Assembly: GCF_032062135.1 (NCBI RefSeq)
Contig: NC_092858.1
Coordinates: 122,972,612-123,036,611, forward strand
DNA length: 64,000 nucleotides
Reading direction: 5' to 3'
DNA from: Pyxicephalus adspersus
Taxonomy: Eukaryota; Chordata; Amphibia; Anura; Pyxicephalidae
Shown here piece by piece: positions 11,036-22,594 of this stretch (position 1 is its first letter; each line of letters begins with the position of its first letter). A program made the translations under genes and the position numbers. The notes beneath the pieces were generated by a model that did no database searches, was not told where the DNA came from, and saw only the letters and a program-made list of their open reading frames with translations.

Positions 11036-11417
11036 GATATGCCAAGCATTTCAGCATCACCCAGGGCTGCCAGGACTAAATGAACTCCCATGTGCTTGTG
11101 TCTTACGTCATTTCAGTGTAGCCAATCAAGATGGCTCAATATCTGACACCAGAAAAGAACCGGATTAAGATAGTGGTGCTAAAATTAACCAAGCTTAATT
11201 TAATCCAACAATGCCAATCATCCCACTGCATTTTGAACTTTCTACACAAGAGTTAGAAGGCATATTTAGATCCTTATCCCCAACCTGGATATTAATTTAA
11301 TCATCTAGGATAACACACGGATGTAAACAAGATTTAATTTTAGTCTTAACTGAAGTAAAGGTAACCAAGCAATCCAATATGTTTGGGTTAAAGATGTGAT
11401 TTCACAAATCTCAAGCA
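11036..11417. other. spacer between the two solo LTRs
   Basis: About 380 bp of moderately AT-rich DNA without a recognised gene. It includes TTCAGTGTAGCCAATCAAGATGGC-like text at 11113-11136. Confidence 0.35.
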
Positions 11418-11422
11418 CCCAG
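11418..11422. repeat. target-site duplication CCCAG, left
   Basis: Exact direct repeat of 12116-12120, flanking solo LTR 2. Confidence 0.85.
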
Positions 11423-12115
11423 TGTCACGCTCGGACAGACGGCACCACTAGGGATCGTATGGAGGTGGTGCGAGCCCTGAGAAGGGCCAAGGCGCAGATT
11501 CTAAGCTCTAACCATATTTTCTCTGATGGTGAGGATGTTGCGCTGCTGGTTACGGCCAGGTTGCAGTCCTTGGGCACACCAAGGTGGGCAAGCAGGGTAT
11601 CAAATCACCAGGCAGGAGGATAGTCAAGGAAAGTCGGGGTCAAGACAGGCAGCAAGCAAGAAAGGTCAAGTCACATGCCAGGGGTCCAGGAGACACACAG
11701 CAATGACACAGGGGCCACTGCGGGCACAGGGAACACAGGGGACACTGGAAACAGCAGGAGGCACAGGAGAAGCAGGGATATCCAAAGGCAGACAGGAACA
11801 CAGAAACAGCACAGGGAAGTTGGCTTGGAACCAGGAAACACTGGATTAAGCAGAAGGTGTACAGGAACTAGTTCACAGAACTAAGGGCTCGGCACAATGG
11901 AGACACAATGGAGGCACGACTTGTTGCACGAACACAAAATGAAGTCTTGGAGCTAGCTAAATAGCTAGGGCTGGTTAAGAGGCTATTTTCTGATTGGCCA
12001 GCAGCATGGACGGAGTTGCTAAAGCTTGGAAACAGAGGTATGCCCAGCATCAGAACTGCAAGCATGCATAGGGGAGAGATGCCTGTGCTTTACTGAGGAA
12101 CAGGTAAGTGTGACA
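11423..12115 (-). mobile_element. solo LTR 2 (Ty3/gypsy-like), 693 bp
   Basis: The unit begins TGTCACGCTC and ends AAGTGTGACA (inverted TGTCAC/GTGACA-type ends), with an exact CCCAG duplication on both sides. No internal region remains. On the minus strand a GGCCAATCAGAAAATAGCC CCAAT-type box lies about 130 bp in, followed by a pyrimidine-rich CTGTGTTCC/CCTGTGCC-type tract. The minus strand is therefore the likely sense, although I see no clear AATAAA. It is a different family from LTR 1: its termini, length and interior do not align. The frames at 11396-11623, 11526-11849 and 11675-11884 lie in the G-rich complement and are not genes. Confidence 0.88.
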
Positions 12116-12120
12116 CCCAG
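12116..12120. repeat. target-site duplication CCCAG, right
   Basis: Direct repeat of 11418-11422 bordering solo LTR 2. Confidence 0.85.
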
Positions 12121-15100
12121 AATTCTATTTTTAGAATATAAGGTCAAATATATAATTCATATCTAAAGAAGGAAATTTCCATGTAGGTTAATATCATTTC
12201 CACAAAAGGTCTGCTTTAAAGGATTGCTGTGGTTGCTTTTAGGACATTAATTGTTGAAAGAAATTGTGTTACCTTTCTATACATAAATACAAATACAGGT
12301 TCTATATATGTCAATATAATTTATTACATTTTTTTGACAATGGAAAGATGCAAACAGAGAAGAAAACATGCCTGAAGACATAAATAGAACCTACAAATTG
12401 AATTTATATGCACACTTATTCACCCACACACAATTACACATATAACTGAATATAAATCAACCCAAAACGAGAATTATTGCTGTCTTTGGGATATTTAAAC
12501 ATTGATGTAAACAGAGTATCTCCTTATTGAAAAAAAAATAGGTTAAGGTATTATTGTATATTTGATGCATTTTTATTTTTAATATTTATACTATAGATTT
12601 GCAGACATAGCAAGGAAACAGTCCTTCAATTTAACATAAGAACAGTTTGTACCTCTAAGGTTGCTGTCACACAGTGTTCCCCTCTGCAGACCAGCATGCT
12701 AAAGCATACCTTTTCCAAGGTTGGTGTGAGTTTTAGAGGCTTACATAGAGACCGCTGCATTGGCCTCCTCTGTAAAGAACCTTCATGATTGGCTTTGATT
12801 AGTATCTTTTCTCATGATGAAACCTTTTTTCTCCACATTGCTTTTGTAAGTCACCCTCTTTTTTGTCAGTTTCACAGTAGTATTTTCATATGCCATTCAT
12901 CAGTCAATTTATGACAAATTGACTGGACTCAGACTAAAAGTGTTTTACTGCAGTATTTACCTCCCCTGGCCACCTATTGTTAAACACTAGGTGCCCGGGA
13001 GCAAATACAGGGTGTCACTGCTAAGCTTTTTTTAAACATTTGCATGTGGCTGCAAAAGCCTAACAGAGCAGTTCCTTTCTTTTTACTTTTTTTTTCACTT
13101 CGGCATTTATAATCAGCATCAAATAAGGATATGGCAGTGGCAGGGTGTTACATGTAGAGTCCAAAGATATGTACCATAACACTACCACCTCCTGCCACCT
13201 GTCAAATAATGGATAATGAACCAACCTAATTGCTTCAATTTTACCCATTTTCTAAACACATATTCAGTGGTAAAAGTGTTTAAAACTACTTGCAAAAAAT
13301 GCTATTCTGAACCTTGCCATAGACAATTGTGTATTTACATTTCCTGTTTAGCTATTTCCTCTGTATCTATTAAAACAGGAGAAACATTGGCATAGTTTGA
13401 TGACCAGTTTATCAGTCTTTCGTACCAGGCCAGAGAGTCTTCTTCTAGAATCTTGTAAGGTTACATTTCAAGAGGATATAGAACTACCATATTTACAACA
13501 GTACAACAATAAAAAGGTGTTCACCTGAATTTATTATTGATGAAAAGTTTTTTTTGTAAGGAAATTTTTTTTGTTATTAATTTCTAGTTTTAAGGAGATT
13601 ATTTTTGAAGGATGCATAAAAATATATTTTTTTTTCAGAAGCAGTAAATAAATATTAATAAAAACATAGTCAATGGAATAAATATTTTTCTTTTTGAGAG
13701 GGCGGAGCTAGTAGTAGCAGTAGCAAGTTGGATGGGTAACCAGCAAAGAGGATGAAGAAAATAGGATTTATCTCTGAGTGCATTTGATGGAGCACCAGAA
13801 ACAAGCAGAAGGGTAAATGATGAGTGGATACCAGCAGAAAATCTCTGTGTAATTGGCAACGGAAACAGGCTGATTTAAGAAGGCCAGACAACAGTAGGGT
13901 GATAGGTGAGGTTTTTTGACGGTAACTTCATAAGGATAAAAACTAAAAACAACCATTCTATTGTTACATACATTTTTTGTTTAACAAAAGTTACCTTATT
14001 AAATGTTAAAGAAAGTTATTTAGTCTAGTAAAGATTTTATATCTGAGATGAATACATTTTTCTCTCTGCTTTTTTAAATGAATTACATTTTAACACCTCA
14101 CCTTGTCCCCCTGTGCATCAGCTTTATTATTATTTTCCAAGTGAAGGCTAAGAAAAGAAGCTCTGTTTACTTCTATCCTTTTATCAGCTTGATGATAAAT
14201 GTAAAACATTCCCAGGAGATCAGCAATCAGATCGTACTGGGAGGTGGAGGAAATTCTTGGGAGTACTTTATATAACCCGTATTTTTAGGAGAATGCTTCC
14301 TATTTATAACTTCAGCCTTGATAATGGTCTGCTACTCATTTTCAGGTACAAAGAGTGAATAGAGAAAAAAGCAGGTTATGCACCTCCACAAAGCAATATT
14401 GTTTGTAGTCAAGTACATTATACAGTAAGTTAAATGAATATGCTACATTAGAAAATACTGGAGCATTTGGTTTATTATGTATTATTATCGTGAAAGCAAA
14501 AAAATCACTAATGCCAAATCTTTGTTCAGTAAAACTATATTACTGCTGTGTATGTTACAGCGTTAGTTAATAGGACAAATTTACATTGAGGTTTCTTCAT
14601 CAGAAAATCTGTAAAATGGCAGATATAGAATATTGTATGTTTATACAAATAGGTTCCACAATTGTTCTGTTTAAATAAAGAAGTATGCCTTGCAGACCTT
14701 CTAACTGGTTGCAGAATTTTTTTGTTTTTTAGGAAACCCTTTCTTTAAGAAACATGTATGCTACCCGGATGCCATTTTGCTTTAAAACAATTACATGATT
14801 TGCAGAAGGAGGTCAGCAATGGCAGTGGGCCATGTGATTTGTTTAGGGCACCTTGACTTGGTCAACTGGACTAAAAGAGGGTTTAGTTATTTTACAAGTT
14901 GGAATAGACATGGAAGAAAAATCCTAACTAAAGGAAAACACTAGAAACAGGTGACAAAAGTTATGTGAATAGATGGCAAAGTAAAGATCTTCTAACTAAC
15001 CAAACACACCTAAACTTTAAAACAAACACACAGGGGCCCTGTTCATGTATACACCTCTTTTATTAATGAGTTAGAGCAAGTTTCATATCTAACATATTAT

Positions 15101-15734
15101 TTGGAAAGACTAATTTAAAAGGTTCATAAATGTTAAATACTTTATTCTTTGTTCCATTCTGTTTGATTACCAGTACTTTTATTTAATCTTCATACTCAAT
15201 TTATTTTATAGTGGACTGTTTGTATATCTGTATACACTTGGAGTTCTTAATAACCTAAACATTAAGTTAGAATTTAATTTGTTCAACACAATTTAACTTT
15301 TTTTATTGAGAGTAATGCCTAAGTCTTAAATACATTGTGCCACTGTTCACACACATCCTCTTCCATCCACTTCCTCCCATCTCCAGCAGAAAGATTGGTC
15401 CATCCCAAGATCCCACCTTCAGCATATATTCCCATAAACATTGCACACTGAGCCCAGGCACACAGACTGGATGTTCAGCACTCAAATGGAAGCTTTATTC
15501 CACAACAGACTCACTTAAAAATTATTTTTCCCAAAGATTTATGTTAACGGTAGAGTATGTGTGTAGTCCAGAAATTTTCTATGCATATGAATATATGTGC
15601 CCAGGCCAGAAGTAATAAAGTAAGATGCAGGTTCCCCTCCTGTACACAGAGTTCTCTATCCAGTTTGACACCAGTAGAGTAAGTTTTGGGCAGGTGGGAA
15701 AAAATGCTAACTAAGAATGTTTTCACAAATATAA
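12121..15734. other. long non-genic AT-rich stretch
   Basis: No gene or recognised element. Small structures include a 10-bp perfect hairpin CAGTCAATTT-ATGAC-AAATTGACTG at 12901-12925. GC-richer patches at about 12960-13010 and 13695-13900 are likely old, unclassified repeats; the frames over them (13635-13956 minus) match nothing known. Confidence 0.4.
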
Positions 15735-15970
15735 AATCCAATTGTTGTTATCAATTTACAAAAGGCAAAATGATCTAACAAGGAAAATTTTAATCAAATC
15801 AATATTTGATGTAACCACGTTTTGCCTTCAAACAAGCTTCCATTCTATATTCTGTGCACTTGAACAAAGTCAGGGATGTTTTAGGAGTATAGTCAGGCAT
15901 TTGATTAACTAATTATACCAAACAGGTGCTAACAATCATCATTTTCATATATAGGCTGTAACACATCATC
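15735..15970 (+). mobile_element. Tc1-like element, 5' non-coding fragment
   Basis: The run AATATTTGATGTAACCACG, TTTTGCCTTCAAACAAGCTT, then GTCAGGGATGTTTTAGG, TATACCAAACAGGTGCTAAC and ATATAGGCTGTAACAC follows, in order, the leader between the 5' inverted repeat and the transposase start of a common Tc1 lineage as I remember it. No transposase sequence follows; the element breaks off near 15970. This is a different lineage from the remnants at 2701 and 20795. Confidence 0.55.
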
Positions 15971-17004
15971 ATTACTAAGGCAGGCCATTACCTTCCATTT
16001 CTTCTGCATCCTCTGACATATACCACTGTCATATTCTCTGCAAGCCTCCCCTGCTTATATTATCCCCTCTTAATATTTACATTGTTGTTTAGCATATATT
16101 GCCTCACATATATTTTTGTGTGTTAGATCCCAAAACTTTCCTGTTCTGGAAGGGGCACTTTTTCTGTTTATGTCCACATAAAAAAGAAGGCATTAGTAAA
16201 AAAAATATTTGAATTTGCCTGGAAATAAAAACATACCTGTTAAAAAACAAAACAGTGTCCAGATTGAATTTAGTCCATATCTAAAATCAACAAGTACAAT
16301 TAAGTTAGGTGCCGCAGCTCAGTTTTGGGGTCCCTGACATCTGCAATCTTCATTTCCAGAGAAGACTGCTAATGTGGCTTGTGGTCACATGACTCACAAC
16401 TGAACAGGGAATCATTATACCATTTTTTCTGTAGTGCACTCTTCTGGGTTTTATGAGTTAGGAATAAAAGCAGAAAAAATTAACCTTGATATGGACATAA
16501 AGCGTGCTTTTTACAAAATCAGGGTTATTTAGTGAACAACATAAGGGACAATGTGCTAAGTGCAGTGACCTAGAGCAACCAATTACAATTCACTTCTCTG
16601 ATAAGTACAATCTGATGCATTAGGACAACGAATGAATATATTCCAGCTATGAAGTTATTTTTTACATTTTCCAAAATATATTTTTATATATTCTAACAAA
16701 TTGCTTTAGCACATTGATATATTTATTATTCTAAACAGCAGGGATCATCAGTTTCAAATATAAAACAAATGCTTTTTAATCCAAACAACATTTTTTTAGT
16801 TATTACTTTTATTTCATGTTTTATTGTCACTTGCTGTACTTTGTTTTATGCTTGTCCTTGGTTTGTACAGATGTTGAGTGCAATAGAATTGTGCCTATGG
16901 AGAGAGGGAAAGCAAAGTGTTTTAGACCAAAATACATTTTTTCTGCAAAGGAATTGAAAGCCTTTCAGGGACAAACATTTGAATGCAATAAACTTAACTT
17001 AACT

Positions 17005-17008
<4 letters not shown>
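15971..17008. other. AT-rich non-genic stretch
   Basis: No gene recognised. The patch at about 16305-16400 (GGTGCCGCAGCTCAGTTTTG to GTGGTCACATGACTCAC) is GC-richer and may be an unclassified repeat. Confidence 0.35.

Positions 17009-17036
<28 letters not shown>
17009..17036. repeat. TA microsatellite
   Basis: About 14 TA units, followed by TTATTTTTTTAATC. Confidence 0.85.
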
Positions 17037-17039
<3 letters not shown>

Positions 17040-17494
17040 TTTTTAATCAAAATTTTTATTTTTAATTGTGCATAAATTGTGCATTTTACAGCATTTGTTA
17101 ACTGAACAGTAATTGTAATAATAGCAGCAGCACAACAAAAATGAAAAGACATAAACAAAAAATATATAAACCAAAATAGAAATAGAGAAATAGACATATA
17201 AACATATTCAAGTACAACCAATCCAGAGCATAAATAAATCTTTTCACCATGTATATATAATTATTTCAAATCAATACACCCTATTAGTTATGTACCATGT
17301 GGAATATTGACATTTCAAGTAAACTGCATCCCTATCAGAGGCTGCCAATGCTTTATCAATAAAAGCATGCCACTTGCTCAAAAAACAGGTGACTGCAAGC
17401 CGCAGCTGCCTTCATTGAGAAGATCCCCAGCACTAGAGGTTTATTAACGAATGTTATTTAAGAACTCTCAATGGAGAAACAGTTCCACTGAAAT
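17037..17494. other. AT-rich flank, possibly reverse-oriented retroelement tail
   Basis: Starting TTTTTTTAATCAAAATTTTT and continuing with A-rich text to about 17245, this looks like the antisense of a LINE-type end. It lies downstream (minus strand) of the L1 ORF1 remnant, but no ORF2 coding is seen between them. Confidence 0.25.
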
Positions 17495-17534
17495 CCCCGG
17501 GCACTAGAGGTTAATTCACCTCTAGTGCCCCGGG
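17495..17534. repeat. GC-rich 17-bp inverted repeat
   Basis: CCCCGGGCACTAGAGGT (17495-17511) and ACCTCTAGTGCCCCGGG (17518-17534) pair at 16 of 17 positions around a 6-bp loop. A third partial copy, CCCCAGCACTAGAGGTTTAT, lies upstream at about 17425-17444, so the word belongs to a larger repeat spanning roughly 17395-17560. Confidence 0.7.
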
Positions 17535-17749
17535 TCTTGGTGTTGTACCTCAAACTTATAGACAGTCTCACTCTTTCAAGAAAGTCGTCATGACAATATT
17601 ACAATTATAACAATAGTTATGATTTTTATTTTGGCCATCGAAATATCAAAATTTATTTCACTTGCTTAAAGTTCGGAAAACAAAACAAAACAAAAAAAAT
17701 CTTGGTACATTAGGATCCACATATGTAAGTTCATTTATTTTTTGGCTGC

Positions 17750-18680
17750 TTATTCCTTTCTGATATAGAGTATTGCTTCAATTGAGGGACTTTTTTGGTG
17801 TTGTTTTTTATTTATTGTGCGTTTCAACTTCAAGGTGGGTACATTTTTTGCAGATGTTGATTCTTTCAGCGATAGCACCGATAAAGAAGGAGATCTGGAT
17901 GATGAACCAGGAATATTTTCCATTCTTCTGATGATGTAAATGTGTGGTTTTGCCCTTCCAAGTCGCATACATGTCAAGTGGCTGGGTAGGCCTAAGTGAA
18001 GCGAATTTTGCATTTGAAAAGCTCTGAACATACTGTGTGAAATGATTTACGTTTGCATGTGACTATTGCACAGAAATCCGCAAACAGGAGGACAGAATGG
18101 TAATCCAAGAGAAGATGGCATTGGTTCCTGAAGGCTTTCAAGACTTTTGATTTATCATTATAATCGAGATATCCCACTATAACCGGTCTGGGTGAAGCTG
18201 AATCATTGTGAGGGGAACCCAAACGGTGCGCTCGCTCAACTTTGCATTCATGATCCAGACCCAATAGTGAGGGAACAGTACTAGCACATAATTCCCCCAG
18301 TTGTGAGGGCTTTACTGATTCAGGTATTCCTATTCTCTAGATCATCATTTTTTTCCGCCATTGTAGTGGTTCTGGTTTCTAAAGTAGATAATTTACCTTT
18401 TGTAGCAAATAAATCATCTCCCAGTTCAGAAATCCTGGCCTCTGCATTGGTGATTTTAGTGGCTTGCATCTGAATTTCCTGACGGATAGCTTGCAACCCC
18501 TTTCCCATAGCTTTATCAATAGCTGTTTGGACAGTAGGTGTAAGATCTGCCACTGCTTGTGCAATGTCTCTTGTGTCTTTCTGGCTGGTGGCCATATTTT
18601 CTGCCTCTGCTGTGACCCGGTCTGTCCTGAGTGCAGTTTGTGTGGAGTGCGGAATCTGCGATAAGGTCAACTATCGATCC
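17750..18680 (-). pseudogene. L1-type LINE ORF1 remnant
   Basis: Read on the minus strand from about 18680 downwards. The N-terminal part (18670-18320) is an alanine-, glutamate- and lysine-rich coiled-coil segment with ITNAEARISELGDDL and then LSTLETRTTTMAEKNDDLEN, the typical ORF1p coiled coil leading to the RRM. The next frame (18264-17992) contains VERAHRLGSP and PRPVIVGYLDYNDKSKVLKA, followed by LLFADFCAIVTCKRKSFHTV, the RRM/C-terminal domain signature of amphibian and fish L1 ORF1. The tail continues to about 17750 in a further frame. At least two frameshifts and an in-frame stop just after the upstream MDR prevent expression. ORF1p normally binds element RNA as a trimer. No ORF2 follows, so the copy is 3'-truncated or rearranged. 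Confidence 0.8.
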
Positions 18681-19029
18681 ATGGTCCTGGAAGTCTGCCA
18701 GTGCCTCCGGATCAGTGTTCAGCAGGAGGGGGTGAGGTACAGGCGTTATTTCCCCTCAGCAGGTGACGTAGTCTTCGAGAGCCGCTGTCCTACATGAGGC
18801 GCCTGAACCAGAAGTCTGAGTTCCAATTTATATTTTTAAATCATGAAGACAAATCATTTGTTGATCTAGTGACTTTTTTTATATTTTTGTTAGGGGGGAA
18901 AAATATTGACGTAAAATTAGGCCCCAAGCTTTTCCCATTTTAATTGGAGATTACTGATCTGTACATGCCGGGGGAATTCTATGGTCATGTTCTAGAAAGG
19001 CTGAAAAATGGAAGGGCTTAACATATATA

Positions 19030-19205
19030 TTGGACCTGATTTATTCAAACTCTTCAAGGCTGGAGAGAATACACTTTTATTAGTGGACCTGGGTGATATA
19101 GAAAACTTGGTATGGATCTGGTCCAGGATTGAAAACATTTGCTAACAAACAGCAAATGACTTTAAGAAATCCATTCCAGGTTTGCTAGATCACCCAGGTT
19201 CACTA
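19030..19205. mobile_element. palA MITE, copy 2 (right end lost)
   Basis: It opens TTGGACCTGATTTATTCAAA and runs through the central GAAAACATTTGCTAACAAAC and the inner right arm (CCATTCCAGGTTTGCTAGAT, then CACCCAGGTTCACTA). The outer right arm is missing, and the minisatellite starts at the break. Confidence 0.75.
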
Positions 19206-19560
19206 TGCCACTGACACTAATCCTGGGGGTTATTGTTGAGGTTACTAACACCCATGCTGGGGGTTGTTATTGCATCTACTGACACCAAGGCTGCAATGCT
19301 AAGGCTATTAGTATGTCTACTGACACCAATTCTGGGAGTACTATTGCAGTTACTGACACAAATGCTGATTATGCTATTATTACTGCCACTGACGCCAATG
19401 CCGGGGGGTACTATTTCAGTTCTTAACACTGTTGGGGGAGTTTATTGCAGCCGATGAAACCAATTCTGGGGCTTCTTATTGTGGTGATGCCACTGATATT
19501 AATTGCATTCAATTACACTAATATTGGGATATTTACTGTGGCCAATAACATCAACAATGT
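19200..19560. repeat. diverged minisatellite, unit about 30-36 bp
   Basis: About ten diverged units of the form ACTGACACCAATGCTGGGGG plus TTATTATTGCAGTT recur: ACTGACACTAATCCTGGGGG, ACTAACACCCATGCTGGGGG, ACTGACACCAATTCTGGGAG, ACTGACGCCAATGCCGGGGG and so on. The frames on both strands here (19217-19429, 19233-19457) are by-products of the repeat. Confidence 0.75.
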
Positions 19561-20794
19561 CTTCAACTTTCTCTTTAGTGTGCATTGCAGTAAACTACAG
19601 CCCTTTTAATGAACAAAAATGTGCAGCTATGGTGTGGCCGACACTTTGGGGCCTCCCTTCAGATCCTCAATAAGTTGCCCACCACTACTCTAGAAAAAAA
19701 ACACTTACCCTTTGTAGTGGATCATTACTGTATCACAGTATGGTCAAATAAACAGTCTTCCTGAATTTGGACATTTCCTCACTGCTGGAAATTACTTTCT
19801 CCAAAATGTATGATGGTTTACCAACATAAACAAATTTTATGCATAACAATGGTAACTATTTGATAAAACATTGAAACTGTAAATGCACATAAAAAGTGCA
19901 CCCATTTTGCACAAGGATGAGTGCAATTTATATGTTCCTCTGTTGTGTGCAAATTAATCTTCACACTGGAATGTCACATGCACCCCCTACACATTATGTC
20001 CTCTTCACTTCACAGGAGCATGAGATGGTGACATGTGCACCACTTGTGATTGTCAGTAACTATGGCAACTAGTAATCAACCTTCATGACTGATCTGGTGC
20101 CTTACATCCCATCCTTTTGTGTGCACTGTATAAATGCTATTATACATATAAGTTCATTCTGTCTTATGACTTTTGAAACATATTCTATACCTTTATTGCA
20201 TAAAAATATAAAACCATCAAACACACAAGTGGAAGAAGCTCTCCCTAGTTGTCAAAATATTAAATTACCAAAGATCCAAAGATAAAAAGGACTTCATCAA
20301 TCTGGAAATATGAACTGATGTAAATGAAGTATAGGGTGGAATAAGTCTTATAGTTAGAGGTAGGTGCTTGCAGTTAATACAGCAACACTATTCATTAACT
20401 TTTTTGCCAGTTTTACCAATATTAATATATGCAACTTAAGAGTGTTTTCATTATTTTGATTATTTTGATTTTAAAAATTATATTTGTAGACCAAATAAAT
20501 CCTCCTCTTTAACACTCTTCATAACGCAGGGTGGAGATTGTCTATAGTTTACTTGCTTTGTACAAAAAGATTTAAAAGTTGGCAAAATAAATATTTATAT
20601 ATTGGTGGCATTCTGGATATGTAATATTCTTACTTTTTGGTTAAAAGAGAAACCTAATTGTTTAGTTATCTTAAATGGTTGGTGAAAATGGTTGCTGATA
20701 AAATTCTTTGTTGGGAAGCAATACATTGTTTTGTAACCATTAACCCTATTTTTTTTTTTTTTTGCTTAGTAAAACGTGGAATTAGATCTATGTT
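19561..20794. other. AT-rich non-genic stretch
   Basis: No gene recognised; a T-run of about 14 lies at 20750-20763. Confidence 0.4.
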
Positions 20795-21200
20795 CAATGC
20801 AGAGCCAGAATTGTTGGTGGTATATTGGAAAGGGTTATAAGGCAATTTTCGAACAATTTAAAAGCCATCATTCTACAGTGAGAAAGTTTATTCAAAAGCT
20901 AACCACATTCAAGACAGTTGCCAATCCAAGAGTGGACCTCCCTGGAAGTGTTGGCAGTAGAATGCCTTTTGTCTTTAAAACAACATGACAGCACAACTTA
21001 GATTTGCAAGGTCCCTTGCAAATGCCCTTTGCACAGATGAGACCAAAGTGGAGATGTTTGGCAATTATGAGTATTCTTGAGTCAAATGTAAGGCTATTGG
21101 TTCACCAGCCAAAGCTTGGCAGAATATGGATCGTGCAATAGGAAGATGTTCCTAAAAAGACCAGTAAATCTACAACAAAATGGCTGAAATATGCATATCC
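20795..21200 (+). pseudogene. Tc1-like transposase remnant with internal deletions
   Basis: The DNA follows a Tc1 transposase gene in order. An N-terminal paired-like DNA-binding segment (GKGYKAIFEQFKSHHSTVRK-type translation, 20826-20895) comes first, then TFKTVANPR. After a deletion comes a block equivalent to 'R-PFVFKTT-QHNLDLQ', then FALCTDETKVEMFGNYE (about 21025-21075), which holds the first catalytic Asp context (T-DETK-E-FG). A second deletion joins this to the 'SILESNVR' and 'KSTTKWLK' region at about 21070-21190. Stops and deletions make it inactive. No inverted-repeat termini are identified. Confidence 0.75.
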
Positions 21201-21284
21201 TCTTGTAGGATGTCCTACTGTTAGTGTGTATAGCACAATAAAACTTTGCCATAAACACCCTTGTGTGGAAAAAAACAAACAAAC

Positions 21285-21310
21285 AGTGATATATATATAT
21301 ATATATATCA
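21285..21310. repeat. AT microsatellite
   Basis: About 11 AT units just before the tandem-repeat block. Confidence 0.8.
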
Positions 21311-21434
21311 GCTGGAGGGCTTCTCCCTGTCAGCTCAAAACCAAGCTTTCAGCAACTTTCTACTCACTTTTGAGCTCACTCACTTAAGACTGACTTAAGC
21401 CTCACTCACCCAGACCGACATTCTAAGTCTCTCA

Positions 21435-21605
21435 GCAGAGCTCCCTCACACAGACCGACTGTCTGTGTCTCCAAGCAGAGCTCCTCACACAGCTCCCCTG
21501 TCTGTGTCTCTCCAAGCAGAGCTTACTCACACAGTCGACCTGTCTGTGTCTCCAAACAGAGCTCTCTCACACAGACCACTGTCTGTGTCTCCAAACAGAG
21601 CTGAA
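21435..21605. repeat. 40-bp tandem repeat, about four units
   Basis: Units start at about 21436, 21476, 21516 and 21557, each GCAGAGCTC-CTCACACAGAC...CTGTCTGTGTCTCCAA. Within each unit CACAGAC and GTCTGTG form an inverted pair, so single strands could form a row of small hairpins. The block may be part of an LTR-like unit extending to about 21790 (CTGGTGTCACAATATATA), but neither LTR ends nor target duplication are seen. The plus-strand frame 21465-21737 only reflects the repeat. Confidence 0.75.
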
Positions 21606-22085
21606 CTACTGACTGAGCTCCTGGCTCTATGTTATATCCCCACCCTCAGTGTTTCTTCATTAATTACCTCACAGGTGAGAGTCTTCCACCTGCTACTTCA
21701 CACAGGAGAGGAATCTTGGGCAAATTACTTCACATAAAAGAGGAATCCTGGGCAAATATATCTCCCTTCCACCTTCAATCCTGGACTGGTGTCACAATAT
21801 ATATTCAGCCAAGTTTATGGTGCTTTAAGTTATTTTAATTTCTAAATCATTTATTTGGAATAAATAAACAATTTGCAATGATCTAGTTTTATTTATTAAA
21901 TCAATTTCTTTTACTTAATAGGCAAGAAAATTACTGTTTTGAGGAAGGGTTGATCAAGTTTATATTTACATTAACAAAATGTAAAAATTAGGTTTGCATG
22001 AAGCATACATCCATTTCCCACCCACATATTTCAACTTTCTAATAAAGCTTTAAAATTATTATTTTCATGTTAATGTTTATTTATA

Positions 22086-22594
22086 TTAACCTGCCGAGCT
22101 GTAACCCTGAGTGAAACAGCGAAATAGAATAATAAATAGAGCCTTACCTGATCAGCTGGCGTCCTTCTCCTCGATCCCCATCTTCTTTCTTCCTTCGGCA
22201 GGCGTCCTCTGCATCTGATTGGTCACCGGAGTTGGACGTTGGACGTTTCGTTCGGGGTGTGGCGGGAATTTTAAATCTATTTGTATTGCATTGAATAAAA
22301 AAAATTGTATTAAATGCAATATATTGGATTAAATTGTGTAAAAGCAGTACATTGTTTTTCATGAACCTTTATTCTACATTTTAATATAACAGTATAAAAG
22401 AATATAGTATAGAGTATAATTTTTTTTTCCTTAAAAAAAATTTAAAACATTTTTTAATTTTTTTTAGTTTATTATTTTGTTTCTGAAACTGTATTATACC
22501 CATACTATTATATTAAACTGTAAAATACATTTTCATGAAAAACAATGTACCGCTTTTAGACATCCGGACAAAAATGAACTGCCCAGGAGGTTAA
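22086..22594. mobile_element. piggyBac-type MITE flanked by TTAA
   Basis: TTAA stands at both borders (22086-22089 and 22591-22594). Inside are CCTGCCGAGC on the left and GCCCAGGAGG on the right, imperfect 10-bp inverted ends (7 of 10). Next to the left end is a GC-rich block with the CTTACCTGATCAGCTGGCGT and GGTGTGGCGGGAATTTTAAA words. It is followed by TTGTATTGCATTGAATAAAA and its near-inverse, AT-rich filler, and then ATTTTCATGAAAAACAATGT before the right end. Related copies form 32932-34032. TTAA specificity points to piggyBac; there is no coding capacity. Confidence 0.8.

Noticed and set aside
11526..11849. 107-aa plus-strand frame rich in Gln, Gly and Thr
   Set aside because: Inside solo LTR 2, on the strand opposite to its likely sense; low-complexity text with no family match.
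21465..21737. 90-aa Ser/Leu-rich repeated open frame
   Set aside because: The protein repeat reflects the 40-bp DNA minisatellite; units differ by indels that change the frame.
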